A stretch of DNA of 52,581 nt from Clostridia bacterium (GCA_017631325.1 JAGBTM010000032.1:1-52581); one strand, 5' to 3'. Shown: positions 16,814 through 25,679, counted from the first letter of the stretch. The notes: generated from the sequence alone by a model not told the origin. Numbers and translations: made by a program.

Positions 16814-17401
16814 ATGTACAAGCTTTGCAAAACCGAGAGCGCGACAAAAAGACAGCGCGACATTGAGGAATGCTTTCTTACACTTCTTAAACAGAAAAAT
16901 TACGAGGATATAACCGTCACCGAGCTGTGTGAAAAAATGAAAATGCCAAGAAAAGCATTCTATCGCTATTTCGACAGTAAGGAGGACGCCCTTTACGCTC
17001 TTATCGACCACAAAATGCTCGAATACGACGCCTATACCAATAACAAAAGCAACACCCCACGCTCTCTGACGAGCGAGCTTGAGGATTATTTCAAATACTG
17101 GATGGGAAAACGAGAGCTCCTCTCAGCCCTTGACAAATCCTCGCTTTTAGGTATTTTCATCGACCGATCGGTCAATTTCCCCATAGGCGACAGGGTGTCA
17201 ATATCCAAATTTTTGCCGGCAGAAAAGGACGAGGTGGGCCATAAAATACTAAAATTCGCGTTTGTCGGCCTCTGCTACACTATGATAGAATGGTATAGAA
17301 GCGACTTTAACACACCTCCGCGTGAGATGGCAAAGCTCGCTTGCAGAATGTTAAGAGTGCCGCTTTTCCCATCTCTTTCAGATATTGGGTTTGTCGACTG
17401 A
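16814..17401 (+). CDS. TetR/AcrR-family transcriptional regulator
   Basis: 195 residues starting MYKLCKTESATKRQRD; GAGGTG lies just upstream of the ATG at 16814. The TetR HTH occupies about 15-62 (FLTLLKQKNYEDITVTELCE, then PRKAFYRYFDSKEDALYALI). The C-terminal ligand/dimer region (about 75-180) is helical and not assignable to a subfamily. It is divergent from the GPH symporter/GH2 genes with palindromes between, so it probably senses a sugar-related ligand and controls uptake. TetR control of a glycoside locus is less usual than LacI, AraC or GntR. Followed by a strong bidirectional terminator. Confidence 0.85.
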   Translation: MYKLCKTESATKRQRDIEECFLTLLKQKNYEDITVTELCEKMKMPRKAFYRYFDSKEDALYALIDHKMLEYDAYTNNKSNTPRSLTSELEDYFKYWMGKRELLSALDKSSLLGIFIDRSVNFPIGDRVSISKFLPAEKDEVGHKILKFAFVGLCYTMIEWYRSDFNTPPREMAKLACRMLRVPLFPSLSDIGFVD

Positions 17402-17434
17402 TTTCCTTCTCTAGCAAAATAATATTCACAAAGT

Positions 17435-17482
17435 AAAACACCGCACAGCGCTGATTTTTACAAGCTCTGTGCGGTGTTTTTT
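17435..17482. terminator. Bidirectional terminator
   Basis: AAAACACCGCACAG (17435-17448) pairs with CTGTGCGGTGTTTT (17467-17480). It serves the converging TetR and methyltransferase genes. Confidence 0.9.
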
Positions 17483-17523
17483 GATTTTTTATGCGTTTTT
17501 TGTAAAGTATGGTTTTCAATTTG

Positions 17524-18651
17524 TCACTTTTTACTGTCGTTTTTGAAATATTGATAAAGATAGCACGGCAGCATTCCGTTGTATAATTTTCTCACCTTGT
17601 CCGCGCGCTTTCCATAGAACCTTTCAAAGCCGGGGTGAGAGGTTATTACGTACACCTGCCAGGGTGAAAGAGAGCGAAAGCGCTCACCTATCTCGCGGTA
17701 AAGACACTCTGCCTCTCTCACAGTGCCAAGCCTCTCGCCATACGGTGGATTTGTGACTATCGTGCCTCGCCTACCCTCGTTTGATATTTTTCTGGCATCG
17801 CAGGCAAAGCATCTTATGCTGTCCGAAACCCCGGCAAGTGTCGCATTTTTCTCTGCAAGAGCAACGGCCGAGGGGTCTATATCGGTCGCATAGGCCTGAA
17901 ATTCACTTTTTATTTGAAGCGAGCGCGCCTCTTCTCTTGCATCGAGCCACACTTTATTTTTAATAAATGGAAATTCCTCAGCAGCAAAGCGTCTACTCAC
18001 CCCGGGAGCAATTTTGTTCATTTGCATAGCTGCCTCAATGGCGATAGTACCGCTACCACACATCGGGTCCCAGAGAAGCACGTTCTCTCTCGGGCGAGAG
18101 ATGGCCGCTATTGCCGCCGCGAGCGTTTCTCTTATCGGCGCACCCAGCGAATCACGGCGATAGCCTCTCTTGTGAAGCGCCACACCCGAGGTGTCTATCA
18201 TAAGTGTAGCCTCGTCGCCTAGTATAAAAAACTCTATCTGGTACTTCGTTTTCGTTTCGGGAAACTGCGAGATGCCGTACACGTCAGAGAGCGAAGAAAC
18301 AACCGCCTTTTTGACTATCGACTGGCAGTCCGGAATTGAATGCAGCTTCGACTTTATGGCATGTCCCTTTACGGGAAATGCGTCGTCACGGCCTATAAAA
18401 TCAGACCACCTAAGCGCCCTCGTGCCGTCAAAAAGCTCGCTGAAGCTCTCCGCCCTGAACGAGCCAACCTTTATAAACACCCTCTCTGCATAGCGCAGAA
18501 AAATATTAGAGAGCGCAACAGCCTCCTCGTCACCAAGAAAGGTAATTCTGCCGTCTATTGTGGAAATTCTCTCGTAACCGAGCGCCTCTATTTCCTCACC
18601 GAGCAGTCTCTCAAGACCGAAAAGACAGGTCGCCACAAGCTCAAGCCTCAT
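17524..18651 (-). CDS. THUMP-domain class I RNA methyltransferase (RlmL-N/YpsC type)
   Basis: 375 residues; GGGGTGA precedes the ATG. The N-terminal ferredoxin-like and THUMP region is about 1-155 (MRLELVATCLFGLERLLGEE). The Rossmann methyltransferase domain follows: DPMCGSGTIAIEAA (SAM loop) and TNPPYGERL (catalytic NPPY). This matches single-domain relatives of the N-terminal half of E. coli RlmL, which makes m2G2445 in 23S rRNA; B. subtilis YpsC is the same type. The RlmK half is absent, as normal in Firmicutes. The exact target guanosine is inferred from family. Confidence 0.88.
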   Translation of the reverse strand: MRLELVATCLFGLERLLGEEIEALGYERISTIDGRITFLGDEEAVALSNIFLRYAERVFIKVGSFRAESFSELFDGTRALRWSDFIGRDDAFPVKGHAIKSKLHSIPDCQSIVKKAVVSSLSDVYGISQFPETKTKYQIEFFILGDEATLMIDTSGVALHKRGYRRDSLGAPIRETLAAAIAAISRPRENVLLWDPMCGSGTIAIEAAMQMNKIAPGVSRRFAAEEFPFIKNKVWLDAREEARSLQIKSEFQAYATDIDPSAVALAEKNATLAGVSDSIRCFACDARKISNEGRRGTIVTNPPYGERLGTVREAECLYREIGERFRSLSPWQVYVITSHPGFERFYGKRADKVRKLYNGMLPCYLYQYFKNDSKK

Positions 18652-18757
18652 ATTATCACCCCTACGTTTTTTCGTGTTATAGGTATATTCTAATGAATAA
18701 AATTTTATCTTACTCGGCTATTATACATTAAAAGGCGGGTATTGTCAAGAATTTATG

Positions 18758-18786
18758 TTGACAAGGGCAAATTTTGAGGGTAAAAT
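18758..18786 (+). promoter_or_regulatory. Promoter of tcdA
   Basis: TTGACA (18758-18763), 17-base spacer, TAAAAT (18781-18786). Confidence 0.8.
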
Positions 18787-18847
18787 ATATATTGAGGGAG
18801 CGTAGCCCGTACGGCAACCGGCTCTCACTTATCGAAAGGATAAATTT

Positions 18848-19699
18848 ATGGAGCATTTTTCTGACAGAACGAAAATAATGCTTGGTGACGGATACGAGCG
18901 CCTCCCTAAAGCACGCGTTGCGGTTTTCGGTGTGGGTGGCGTCGGTGGATACGCCGTCGAGGCGCTGGCTCGCGCGGGTGTCGGCTCGCTCGTACTCGTT
19001 GACTCGGACACGGTATCGGTTTCAAATATAAACAGACAGATAATAGCAACGGCCGACACAGTCGGCAAATATAAAACCGAGGCGGCGCGCGAGAGAATAC
19101 TCTCGATAAACCCCGACTGCAAGGTAGAGCTTCATACCGTTTTCTTCACCAAGGAAACAAAGGGAGAGTTTGATTTTTCCTCCTACGACTACGTCATAGA
19201 TGCGATAGATTCTCTTTCCTCTAAAATCGAGCTTATTATGGCAGCAAGGGCGGCGGGCGCTAAGATAATCTCGGCAATGGGCGCAGGAAATAAGCTCAAC
19301 CCCACACGCTTCAAAGTCGCGGATATATCAAAAACCTCGGTTTGCCCCCTCGCGAGAGCCGTCAGAGTTGAGCTTCGTAAAAGAGGAATAAATCACCTTA
19401 AGGTCGTCTTTTCCGACGAGCCACCCTTTATAAATACCGTCGCGCAGCAGATAATAACGGCAGATACCGCGCCTAATCGCGACACGCCCCCCACCACGTG
19501 TATCGAAAACGGCTCGCAAGAGCCCACCCCGTATGACAAAAACGGCAGAAATTCCGTGGGAGAAAAGCAAAAATACGACACTCGCCGCGCCCCTGGAAGC
19601 GTGTCCTTCGTCCCCTCGGTAATGGGTCTTATCCTCGCAGGCGAGGTTATTAAGGATATAGCGCTCGCACAACGTTTATTATCCTTTGTACACCGTTAA
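18848..19699 (+). CDS. tcdA: tRNA threonylcarbamoyladenosine dehydratase (TcdA/CsdL)
   Basis: 283 residues; AAAGGA precedes the ATG. An E1-like ThiF fold: nucleotide-binding VFGVGGVGGYAVEALARAG (about 26-44), SNINRQI with the family arginine, DAIDSLSSK, and the closing signature PGSVSFVPSVMGLILAGE. TcdA uses ATP to cyclise t6A37 of ANN-decoding tRNAs to ct6A. Residues about 205-245 (after FINTVAQQ) form a Pro/Thr/Asn-rich insert longer than in most homologues, where a shorter loop is usual. Transcribed alone from a good promoter to a strong terminator. Confidence 0.9.
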   Translation: MEHFSDRTKIMLGDGYERLPKARVAVFGVGGVGGYAVEALARAGVGSLVLVDSDTVSVSNINRQIIATADTVGKYKTEAARERILSINPDCKVELHTVFFTKETKGEFDFSSYDYVIDAIDSLSSKIELIMAARAAGAKIISAMGAGNKLNPTRFKVADISKTSVCPLARAVRVELRKRGINHLKVVFSDEPPFINTVAQQIITADTAPNRDTPPTTCIENGSQEPTPYDKNGRNSVGEKQKYDTRRAPGSVSFVPSVMGLILAGEVIKDIALAQRLLSFVHR

Positions 19700-19724
19700 T
19701 TTATCAACACAGCAGCTTCATTTT

Positions 19725-19770
19725 AAAAAACCAACGAAAACGCACGCGCGCTTCGTTGGTTTTTCTTTTT
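19725..19770. terminator. Terminator after tcdA
   Basis: AAAAACCAACGAA pairs with TTCGTTGGTTTTT around a GC-rich loop, then CTTTTTG. The stem has A-rich and T-rich ends and could also serve the XRE gene on the other strand. Confidence 0.85.
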
Positions 19771-19888
19771 GTCATTCAAAATCCGGAACTTTTAATCAAT
19801 AAATTTTAGGATAAATTTATCCTATTTTTGTTTTTTAATAATATGTGTAGCTAGTGCAATGCAATATGTTTTCTAGCGCCATCGCTTT

Positions 19889-20131
19889 TTATTCTATTCC
19901 CAAAAGCCAGCCGACCGAAACCTTCAAAATGTTTGCCAGCTCGCGAAGCTCGTAGTCGGCAACAAATCGTGTGCCAATCTCTATACGAGAAATACTGTCG
20001 CGCTCAATAATTATTCCGGCAACCTGCAGCCTTGCCGCCAAATCACTTTGGGTCAATCTATGCTTACATCTCGCCTCGTGTACCCTATCGCCGCAAATAT
20101 TCTTTCTTCCATTATAATCGTATATTTTCAT
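19889..20131 (-). CDS. Small XRE-family HTH regulator
   Basis: 80 residues; GGAGGG precedes the ATG. The HTH core includes ARCKHRLTQSDLAARLQV, DSISRIEIGTRFVADYELRE and the closing helix ANILKVSVGWLLG. The N-terminus starts MKIYDYNGRKNICGDR. It is a stand-alone DNA-binding protein, divergent from the zinc-ribbon membrane protein gene at 20258. The 126-base region between contains repeated TTAA/GTTAAA and CTTATCTTTAA..TTAAAGATAAG-like arms. It probably controls itself and its neighbour. Confidence 0.85.
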   Translation of the reverse strand: MKIYDYNGRKNICGDRVHEARCKHRLTQSDLAARLQVAGIIIERDSISRIEIGTRFVADYELRELANILKVSVGWLLGIE

Positions 20132-20167
20132 TTTCCCTCCACAATTAGATAAAGTTAAGAATTTATC

Positions 20168-20196
20168 TTGACTTTAACATGTTTTTGTGTTAAAAT
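20168..20196 (+). promoter_or_regulatory. Promoter of the zinc-ribbon membrane protein gene
   Basis: TTGACT (20168-20173), 17-base spacer, TAAAAT (20191-20196). Transcription would begin near 20203, so coding cannot start at the upstream TTG in the same frame. Confidence 0.75.
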
Positions 20197-20257
20197 TGTG
20201 TTAAAGATAAGAATTATAATGATTCATATCTTAATATTTATGAAAAGAGGGAAAAAT

Positions 20258-21331
20258 ATGAGCATTGAGCTTCAGGAAGCAAAGTGTGGTTCTTGCGGTG
20301 AAAACATCAAAATTAATTTAGACAAGGGAAAAACCTTCTGTCCTTATTGCGGAACTGAATACGTGGCTATAAAAAGCGAGGAAAGCCTTGACGAAAAGCT
20401 GACGTATGCAAAATCGCAACTACTAGCAAAAAACTACGATACCGTTAAACAAGTCGCCGAAGAAATCCAGCGTTATAGTCCTACCAATTTTTACGGCTGG
20501 TATTACGCTGCAATTTGCACTAAAGAAAATCCCATAGAGGGCAAAGCGGGACAAGTGTTATCTGCTTTAAACACGGTTTCGTCAAACATTTTAACGTCAA
20601 TTCAGTACAATAAGTCCGTGTTTGGAAACCGCGACAAAATTGCCGAAATGAATGAAAAATATACCGTCGGTATTAAAACTCAAGGCGCAATAACCAGTGA
20701 AAAATTTATTGCTTATGTATCGAGCGCAATATCTTCGATAGAGAACTACCCGGAAGAAAAGCGTAGCGAGCTATATTCACTGATTTTTGATTTGCTCGGT
20801 AAATCAATCTCTGAGGTGTGGGAATGCTTTGAAACAAAAACTTATCGTAAAAGAAACACCACCAAAAAAACCGGTTCTAACGGCACAACTTACAAAGTTT
20901 TTAGCCCTATCCAATACCACGAAACCCACTTAACTCAAATGAAGCAGTTAATATTCTCAATCGTGGACCTTGCGACAAAAACGAAGGCCTCTAATACAAA
21001 AGAGTACGGGGAATTCTTCGAAAAGATTGGATCTCACTACAAGCAAATTGAACGTAAGCTATACCTTTGCAAAGCAAAAAAGGAACTCTCTGCTCTTTTT
21101 GAAGGAATAGAAGCACCGACAAGTCCATCTCAATATAACACACACTCAATCATAAGTTTGATAGGTGGAATATCCTCTTTTTTGGGTGTTGGCATTGTTG
21201 GATCCGTTGTTGGTATTTTGTTTGCAATACTTTCAAAAAATACAAACGGCAGTTTTGACACGATGTCAAAGGCAGGACTAGGCTTGGGTTGTGTCGGTGG
21301 AATTTTATCAATGCTACTTATGTTTATATAA
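20258..21331 (+). CDS. Zinc-ribbon membrane protein of unknown function
   Basis: 357 residues from the ATG at 20258, which has AGAGGG upstream. The N-terminal zinc ribbon is CGSCGENIKI..FCPYCGTEY (about 9-35). Then a helical, possibly TPR-like middle (about 45-290; KSQLLAKNYDTVKQVAEEIQ is TPR-like), and a C-terminal pair of membrane helices (about 300-357) rich in Gly, ending MLLMFI. Topology suggests a cytoplasmic soluble part anchored at the C-terminus. Not recognised as a named family. It is divergent from the XRE gene 19889-20131 and followed by a terminator, making a self-contained two-gene unit. Confidence 0.8.
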   Translation: MSIELQEAKCGSCGENIKINLDKGKTFCPYCGTEYVAIKSEESLDEKLTYAKSQLLAKNYDTVKQVAEEIQRYSPTNFYGWYYAAICTKENPIEGKAGQVLSALNTVSSNILTSIQYNKSVFGNRDKIAEMNEKYTVGIKTQGAITSEKFIAYVSSAISSIENYPEEKRSELYSLIFDLLGKSISEVWECFETKTYRKRNTTKKTGSNGTTYKVFSPIQYHETHLTQMKQLIFSIVDLATKTKASNTKEYGEFFEKIGSHYKQIERKLYLCKAKKELSALFEGIEAPTSPSQYNTHSIISLIGGISSFLGVGIVGSVVGILFAILSKNTNGSFDTMSKAGLGLGCVGGILSMLLMFI

Positions 21332-21358
21332 ATAGCAGTATCTAAATTCTAAATAACA

Positions 21359-21412
21359 AAAATCCCCTTTTTTCACCTCTGTTTTGAGGTTGAACTAAAG
21401 GGGATTCTTTTA
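21359..21412. terminator. Terminator between convergent genes
   Basis: AATCCCCTTT (21361-21370) pairs with AAAGGGGATT (21397-21406), with an inner ACCTC/GAGGT stem, then CTTTTATTT. Confidence 0.8.
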
Positions 21413-21478
21413 TTTATTTCGTCGTTTTATTTTCAATCTCTTAAAGCTTTATAATAAGCTTTTCTTAAGAATCAGCGG

Positions 21479-22492
21479 CTACTTCATCGTTTTCTTGCCG
21501 ATTTCGTAGAGCTTCATAACGAGAGCGTGGGTTTTGAGAGCCTCTTTGCCCGAGATTTCAAGCTCGCACTCGCCTCGCAGAGCGCTGTAAAACTGGGCAA
21601 TCTGCCTTACGTGGTTGTCGCCCCAATAGTCCTTTGCGCCCTCCACCTCGCTCGACGTGTAGTCGTCGTGTAGCTCCTCTCGCTCGCCGTCCTCGTATAC
21701 GATAACAGCGTCGTTGTAGCCAAAGGTCACAGAGCCTCTCTCGCAAAAAAGTCTGATTTCAATAGGCTCGTCGCAGCCGTAGTTGTTCATACAGTAGAAG
21801 CCGTATTTCACACCGTTTTCATACTCAACAAGTCCCTCGGCGCTGTCCTCGACGAACACTATCTTATGTCCTCTGTTCGCCATGGAGCAGGACACTCTGA
21901 CAGGCTCCGAAGCCACTATCCAGTTAACAAGGTCAATCGAGTGTATGGCCTGGTCGATGACGACACCGCCGCCCTCCTTATCCCAAGTGCCCTTCCAGTC
22001 GCTCTCGGCGTAGTACTCGTCAGGACGCGTCCAGGTGAGAGTCGAGCGCGCGGAAATTATTTTTCCGAGTCTGCCCGAGCTTACTCTCTCCTTAACCAGC
22101 CTTGCCGCGTCACCGTATCTGCACTGCGAGATTATGCCGTATATAACACCGCACTCGTCAGCAAGCTTTACAGCGCGCTCAGCGCTCTCGTAGTCTATAT
22201 CCATAGGCTTCTCACATATTACGTGAACGCCTTTCTTAAAGGCGTAGGACGCTACCTTCGTATGAAGATAATGAGGAAGACAGATATGTATAGCGTCAAG
22301 CTCCTCGTTTTCTATCATTTCTTTATAGGATAAATAGGCACGAGCTTCGTATTTTTTTGCCACAGCCTCTGCCCTATCACGCTTCACGTCGCACGCCGCC
22401 ACGAGCGTTACCGACGGCAAAGCTGAGATAGACGCGAGGTGCATAACCGAAATTCGACCGCAGCCAACTATCGCTACCTTTAATTCTTTCAT
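21479..22492 (-). CDS. Gfo/Idh/MocA family oxidoreductase
   Basis: 337 residues from ATG 22492 (AAAGGAA upstream). The N-terminal Rossmann fold begins KELKVAIVGCGRISVMHLAS, with the family CEKPMD motif near residue 93-98 (Lys catalytic). A C-terminal beta-sheet domain carries GGGVVIDQAIHSIDLVNWI, where the His is the usual second catalytic residue. These enzymes oxidise or epimerise sugars, inositols or their derivatives with NAD(P). Neighbours (GH28-like beta-helix enzyme on the same strand) suggest uronate or pectin-sugar metabolism, but no substrate can be named. Its promoter is probably the one at 22829-22857, shared with a small upstream frame. Confidence 0.88.
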   Translation of the reverse strand: MKELKVAIVGCGRISVMHLASISALPSVTLVAACDVKRDRAEAVAKKYEARAYLSYKEMIENEELDAIHICLPHYLHTKVASYAFKKGVHVICEKPMDIDYESAERAVKLADECGVIYGIISQCRYGDAARLVKERVSSGRLGKIISARSTLTWTRPDEYYAESDWKGTWDKEGGGVVIDQAIHSIDLVNWIVASEPVRVSCSMANRGHKIVFVEDSAEGLVEYENGVKYGFYCMNNYGCDEPIEIRLFCERGSVTFGYNDAVIVYEDGEREELHDDYTSSEVEGAKDYWGDNHVRQIAQFYSALRGECELEISGKEALKTHALVMKLYEIGKKTMK

Positions 22493-22571
22493 TTCTGTTT
22501 CCTTTAGTCGTTTTGCCCGAAAATACAGCATTTTTCAAGCAAAACTTTACATTTTTGCTCATTTTAGAGAT

Positions 22572-22790
22572 TTATTTGCTCGCAAGGCTTATACGTTTCT
22601 TGAAAAATTCACCACACATTTTCGTGCGTTCAGAAGCCTTTACTCTCTCAAGCAGAGGAGCGCCCGACTTGAATAAATCGAGTATTTGAGCTACAAAGCC
22701 AACAAAGAAATTGGCTATGATACCTATTCCCTCTCCGTTCAATATCAGCTCCTTACCATAACGAAAAGCAGAGGTTGAATAGAGCTTCAA
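22572..22790 (-). CDS. Possible 72-residue protein (TTG start), unrecognised
   Basis: The frame reads LKLYSTSAFRYGKELILNGE then GIGIIANFFVGFVAQ and a basic C-terminus ending KKRISLASK. It has no ATG; a TTG at 22790 follows GAGG by five bases, and a consensus promoter lies 39 bases further upstream. Residue choice looks protein-like, with one amphipathic or hydrophobic segment (25-42). It precedes the Gfo/Idh/MocA gene by 79 bases with no terminator, so the two may be co-transcribed. It may instead be an untranslated leader or a gene remnant. Confidence 0.45.
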   Translation of the reverse strand: MKLYSTSAFRYGKELILNGEGIGIIANFFVGFVAQILDLFKSGAPLLERVKASERTKMCGEFFKKRISLASK

Positions 22791-22828
22791 AGCAACCTCG
22801 CCAGCGAGCTATACGTCTTCACCGCTTC

Positions 22829-22857
22829 ATTATAGCACGAAACGAGAGCTTTGTCAA
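22829..22857 (-). promoter_or_regulatory. Consensus promoter reading leftward
   Basis: Reverse strand TTGACA (22857-22852), 17-base spacer ending TGC, TATAAT (22834-22829). It is the only clear promoter for the 22572-22790 frame and the Gfo/Idh/MocA gene. The rest of 22858-22970 shows nothing else. Confidence 0.85.
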
Positions 22858-22970
22858 TAAATTCGTTTTTCACGCCCCAAAAATGCGCTAAGCGTATTTT
22901 GCGCTTTTTATGTTTTTTTCGTGGGCTTATATACTTCGCTTTGTATTTATAATAGAGTATATCAAAATCC

Positions 22971-24356
22971 TTATTTTCGGGAAGCGAATTTTGCTATTCT
23001 CTCGGATCTGGTCATTTCAGGAGGCGAAACTCTCACTATTTCAGTATTACAGGAAAGGCGCGAGCTTTCCACGGTGACGTCTACGCGCTTCGCCTTTTGG
23101 TTCACCAAAGCAAAGGTGTCCGCGCCCGAAATCTCGGCGTTTCTTAATACAAGTCCGTCAAGGTAATCGTCCTCTGCCATAAAGCTAAAGTTAAACACGC
23201 AGGCGTCGGGGGCTCCCGCCTCGAGCCTTACGTTCTCGAAGGTCGCGCCGTCGAGCTTTACGCCGTAGCAGTCGTCGCCCCAGTTGTCACCGATAACCGT
23301 CACAACCGACCTTGCAACACCGCCGGCGTAAACGTCCTTTACCTCAAGGTCGCGAACAACCGAGCCGAGAAGAATGGGAGAAAGGCTGTGAGTTGCGTGA
23401 AGTCCTTTTACCTTAATATTATAGGTGTCGCCGGGCTGCGCCTTCTCTCTGTAATACCACTTTACGCCGACGGTAACGAGGGCGTATCTCGGCCAACCGT
23501 CGTATATTTCAACCGGTCTTATCTGCGAGGTGTCCTCAAGGTTCTCTATAGTGACGTTATACATCTTTGCGCCGTTGTGGTTTCTGAGCGCTACGAGCGG
23601 GTGAGTTATAGCGGCGCCCGACACGTTTCTGATAGTAACGTCGTGAATATCCCAGTCGTGCCCCTTAACTATCGTAGAATACTCTTGTCCAAACACACAG
23701 GGATTGTCGTGGTCTATCGCGGAAAGAGCTATCATATCGTCACCCGTCTGTCCCGATATATTTTCTATCAGAATATTGTTACAGCCGTTTCTGAGGTTTA
23801 TACCGTCCTGATTAAATCTGTCGCGCTTGATATCAAAGTAAATATCTCTGATAACACCGTGAGAGCAGAACTCAAATCTCATACCCCAGTATCTCTGGTT
23901 TCTTATCTCGAGGTTCTCTACAGCAAAGCCCTCGACGTTCATAAAGGAAATGGGGTGGTTCATACGAACCGGCACACCAAGCTTAAGCTGCGTGGTTTCG
24001 TTAAGAGCAGTCGGCTTTCCACCGTCAAGAACAGCGCCGTGCTTGCCCAAAATTTTTATATTTTTAAGTCTCTTAGATAAATCCTGAGCATCAAGTGTAA
24101 AGAGGGTCTCGGAACAGAAAAATCCACCGACAACGTCATCAGCCATCACCATATAACAGCCGTCAAGCACAACCTCAAAGTCCGAGGGCAGACGAACGTA
24201 GCCGTCAATAACCCACCTGTCCTCGCCCGTTCTCTCGTTATATCTTGGAATTACGATACGGCGTGAGCCGTCCTCGACGGCAAGAGCAACAGCAGCCTGA
24301 ATAGATGCTCTGTCGCTGTCACACGCAGTCATATTAGGTGTTATAATTTTACGCAT
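22971..24356 (-). CDS. GH28-like right-handed beta-helix enzyme (polygalacturonase-like)
   Basis: 461 residues from ATG 24356, with GGGGGG ten bases upstream. Repeating short strands (IENISGQ, VTIRNVSGA, ENLEDTS, VKDVYAG) fit a parallel beta-helix. GH28-like motifs appear in order: NQDGINLRN (Asp), GDDMIAL (paired Asp) and KGHDWDIHDV (His). The RIK motif of true polygalacturonases is not obvious (HPLVALRNHNG stands there). No signal peptide, so it should be cytoplasmic, acting on imported oligogalacturonides or related glycosides. It is on the same strand as the Gfo/Idh/MocA gene but separated by a promoter. Confidence 0.75.
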   Translation of the reverse strand: MRKIITPNMTACDSDRASIQAAVALAVEDGSRRIVIPRYNERTGEDRWVIDGYVRLPSDFEVVLDGCYMVMADDVVGGFFCSETLFTLDAQDLSKRLKNIKILGKHGAVLDGGKPTALNETTQLKLGVPVRMNHPISFMNVEGFAVENLEIRNQRYWGMRFEFCSHGVIRDIYFDIKRDRFNQDGINLRNGCNNILIENISGQTGDDMIALSAIDHDNPCVFGQEYSTIVKGHDWDIHDVTIRNVSGAAITHPLVALRNHNGAKMYNVTIENLEDTSQIRPVEIYDGWPRYALVTVGVKWYYREKAQPGDTYNIKVKGLHATHSLSPILLGSVVRDLEVKDVYAGGVARSVVTVIGDNWGDDCYGVKLDGATFENVRLEAGAPDACVFNFSFMAEDDYLDGLVLRNAEISGADTFALVNQKAKRVDVTVESSRLSCNTEIVRVSPPEMTRSERIAKFASRK

Positions 24357-24464
24357 TTTGTATCCCCCCAAATGCTTTATATTCTTATTATTTCATTTTT
24401 TAAGGCCGTTTTCCTTAAAATATTTGACTGTTTAGCTAAATTTCTTCATTTTTTTGATATTTAT

Positions 24465-24508
24465 AAAAAATCCCAAGAGCCAAAAGAAATTCTTCTGACA
24501 CTCGGGAT
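24465..24508 (-). terminator. Terminator after M20 peptidase gene
   Basis: Reverse strand: ATCCCGAG pairs with CTTGGGAT (one G-T), followed by TTTTTT. A small AAAGCGAGACGCTTT hairpin lies just before. Confidence 0.7.
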
Positions 24509-24551
24509 AAAAGCGTCTCGCTTTATAGCTCCTTCGTTAAGGGCGGATTAA

Positions 24552-25679
24552 TCAGCTCTTGTTCTTTGCCAAGTCGGATATAAGAAGTCTTGAGAGCTTG
24601 TACATTCTGTCAACCGATGAAATTCTCATTTTTTCCTCGTCGGAGTGTCCACCGCCTGCCTCGGGGCCGAGACCGTCAAGGCAAAGTGCGCCCCACTGCG
24701 CTATAATATTTGCGTCGGAAAGGCCGCCGCGCATACGGTGCGTAAATGGGATTTTTGCTTCACTCGCTATTTTCTCGACGTGGCTTACATACTCGCGCAC
24801 CTTGTCGCTATATACGAAAGCAGGCTTAAATCTGCGTGAGACCTTAACACCGATACCTCTCTCGCTTGCCGCCTTTGTAAGCTCTTCTATTTTCTTATCG
24901 AACTTTTCCGGCTCGGAGTTGTCAAGCACTCTTATATCAACGAGCATCTCTGCCTCGGGGGCAACGACGTTACTCTTGTATCCGCCCTTTACAACCCCCA
25001 CGTTTACACTCGTTCCACGCTCCTCGGACTGCATATCTGTAAGCTCTACTATCCACCTCGCCATCTCGTGTACGGCGGATTTAGCGCCGTTTGTGAAGAC
25101 AAAGCCGCAATGTCCGGCCACACCCTCAAAGCTCACCGAGTATCCAAGACCGCCCTTTCTCTCGGCACAGCACGCACCGTCAATCGTCGCGCCCTCGTAA
25201 ATGAATGCGTAGCGCGTGCGCTTTGCATATTCCTCGTAGGCTCTGCGCGAGGCAAGGCTTCCAAGCTCCTCGTCGGAGTTAAACACCACAACGATGTTGA
25301 GCTTGTCAAGCACCTCGCGTGGCATTTCCTTGATGAGATAATACATCAGAAGCGCGCCCTGCTTCATATCGCCAACACCAGGGCCGTATGCAAACTCACC
25401 GTCAGTCTTAAAAGGACGCTTCTCTGCCGTTCCCTTTAGGAAAACCGTGTCTATATGTCCTATCATCATAAGGTCGTAAACCTCTGCCTCTCTGTTGGTG
25501 CAAACGAGCGTCGGTCCCGCATCGGGAGAGAGGTCGCACTTGTTCGTCTGCCAGCCAAGAGCCTTGAAGCGCTCCTCAAAATAGCTCGCAACCTTATCTA
25601 TACCGTCGTGACAGTCGGTGCTTCCCGTGTCAATATTTACAAGGCCCTCAAGCTCAAATAAAAATTCATTTATATCCAT
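24552..25679 (-). CDS. M20 family metallopeptidase (CPG2/ArgE-like)
   Basis: 375 residues; GAGAGGAAA precedes the ATG. The di-zinc ligand motifs are in order: MIGHIDTVF (H75, D77), GPGVGDMKQG (D104 bridging), NSDEELGS (general base E137, ligand E138), and a C-terminal GGGHSDEEK (His). The dimerisation domain lies at about 175-285 (GHCGFVFTNGAKSAVHEMAR). Closest in layout to glutamate carboxypeptidase and aminoacyl-peptide hydrolases; cytoplasmic, trimming an acyl-amino acid or dipeptide. It sits alone between a terminator and AT-rich spacer. Confidence 0.88.
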   Translation of the reverse strand: MDINEFLFELEGLVNIDTGSTDCHDGIDKVASYFEERFKALGWQTNKCDLSPDAGPTLVCTNREAEVYDLMMIGHIDTVFLKGTAEKRPFKTDGEFAYGPGVGDMKQGALLMYYLIKEMPREVLDKLNIVVVFNSDEELGSLASRRAYEEYAKRTRYAFIYEGATIDGACCAERKGGLGYSVSFEGVAGHCGFVFTNGAKSAVHEMARWIVELTDMQSEERGTSVNVGVVKGGYKSNVVAPEAEMLVDIRVLDNSEPEKFDKKIEELTKAASERGIGVKVSRRFKPAFVYSDKVREYVSHVEKIASEAKIPFTHRMRGGLSDANIIAQWGALCLDGLGPEAGGGHSDEEKMRISSVDRMYKLSRLLISDLAKNKS

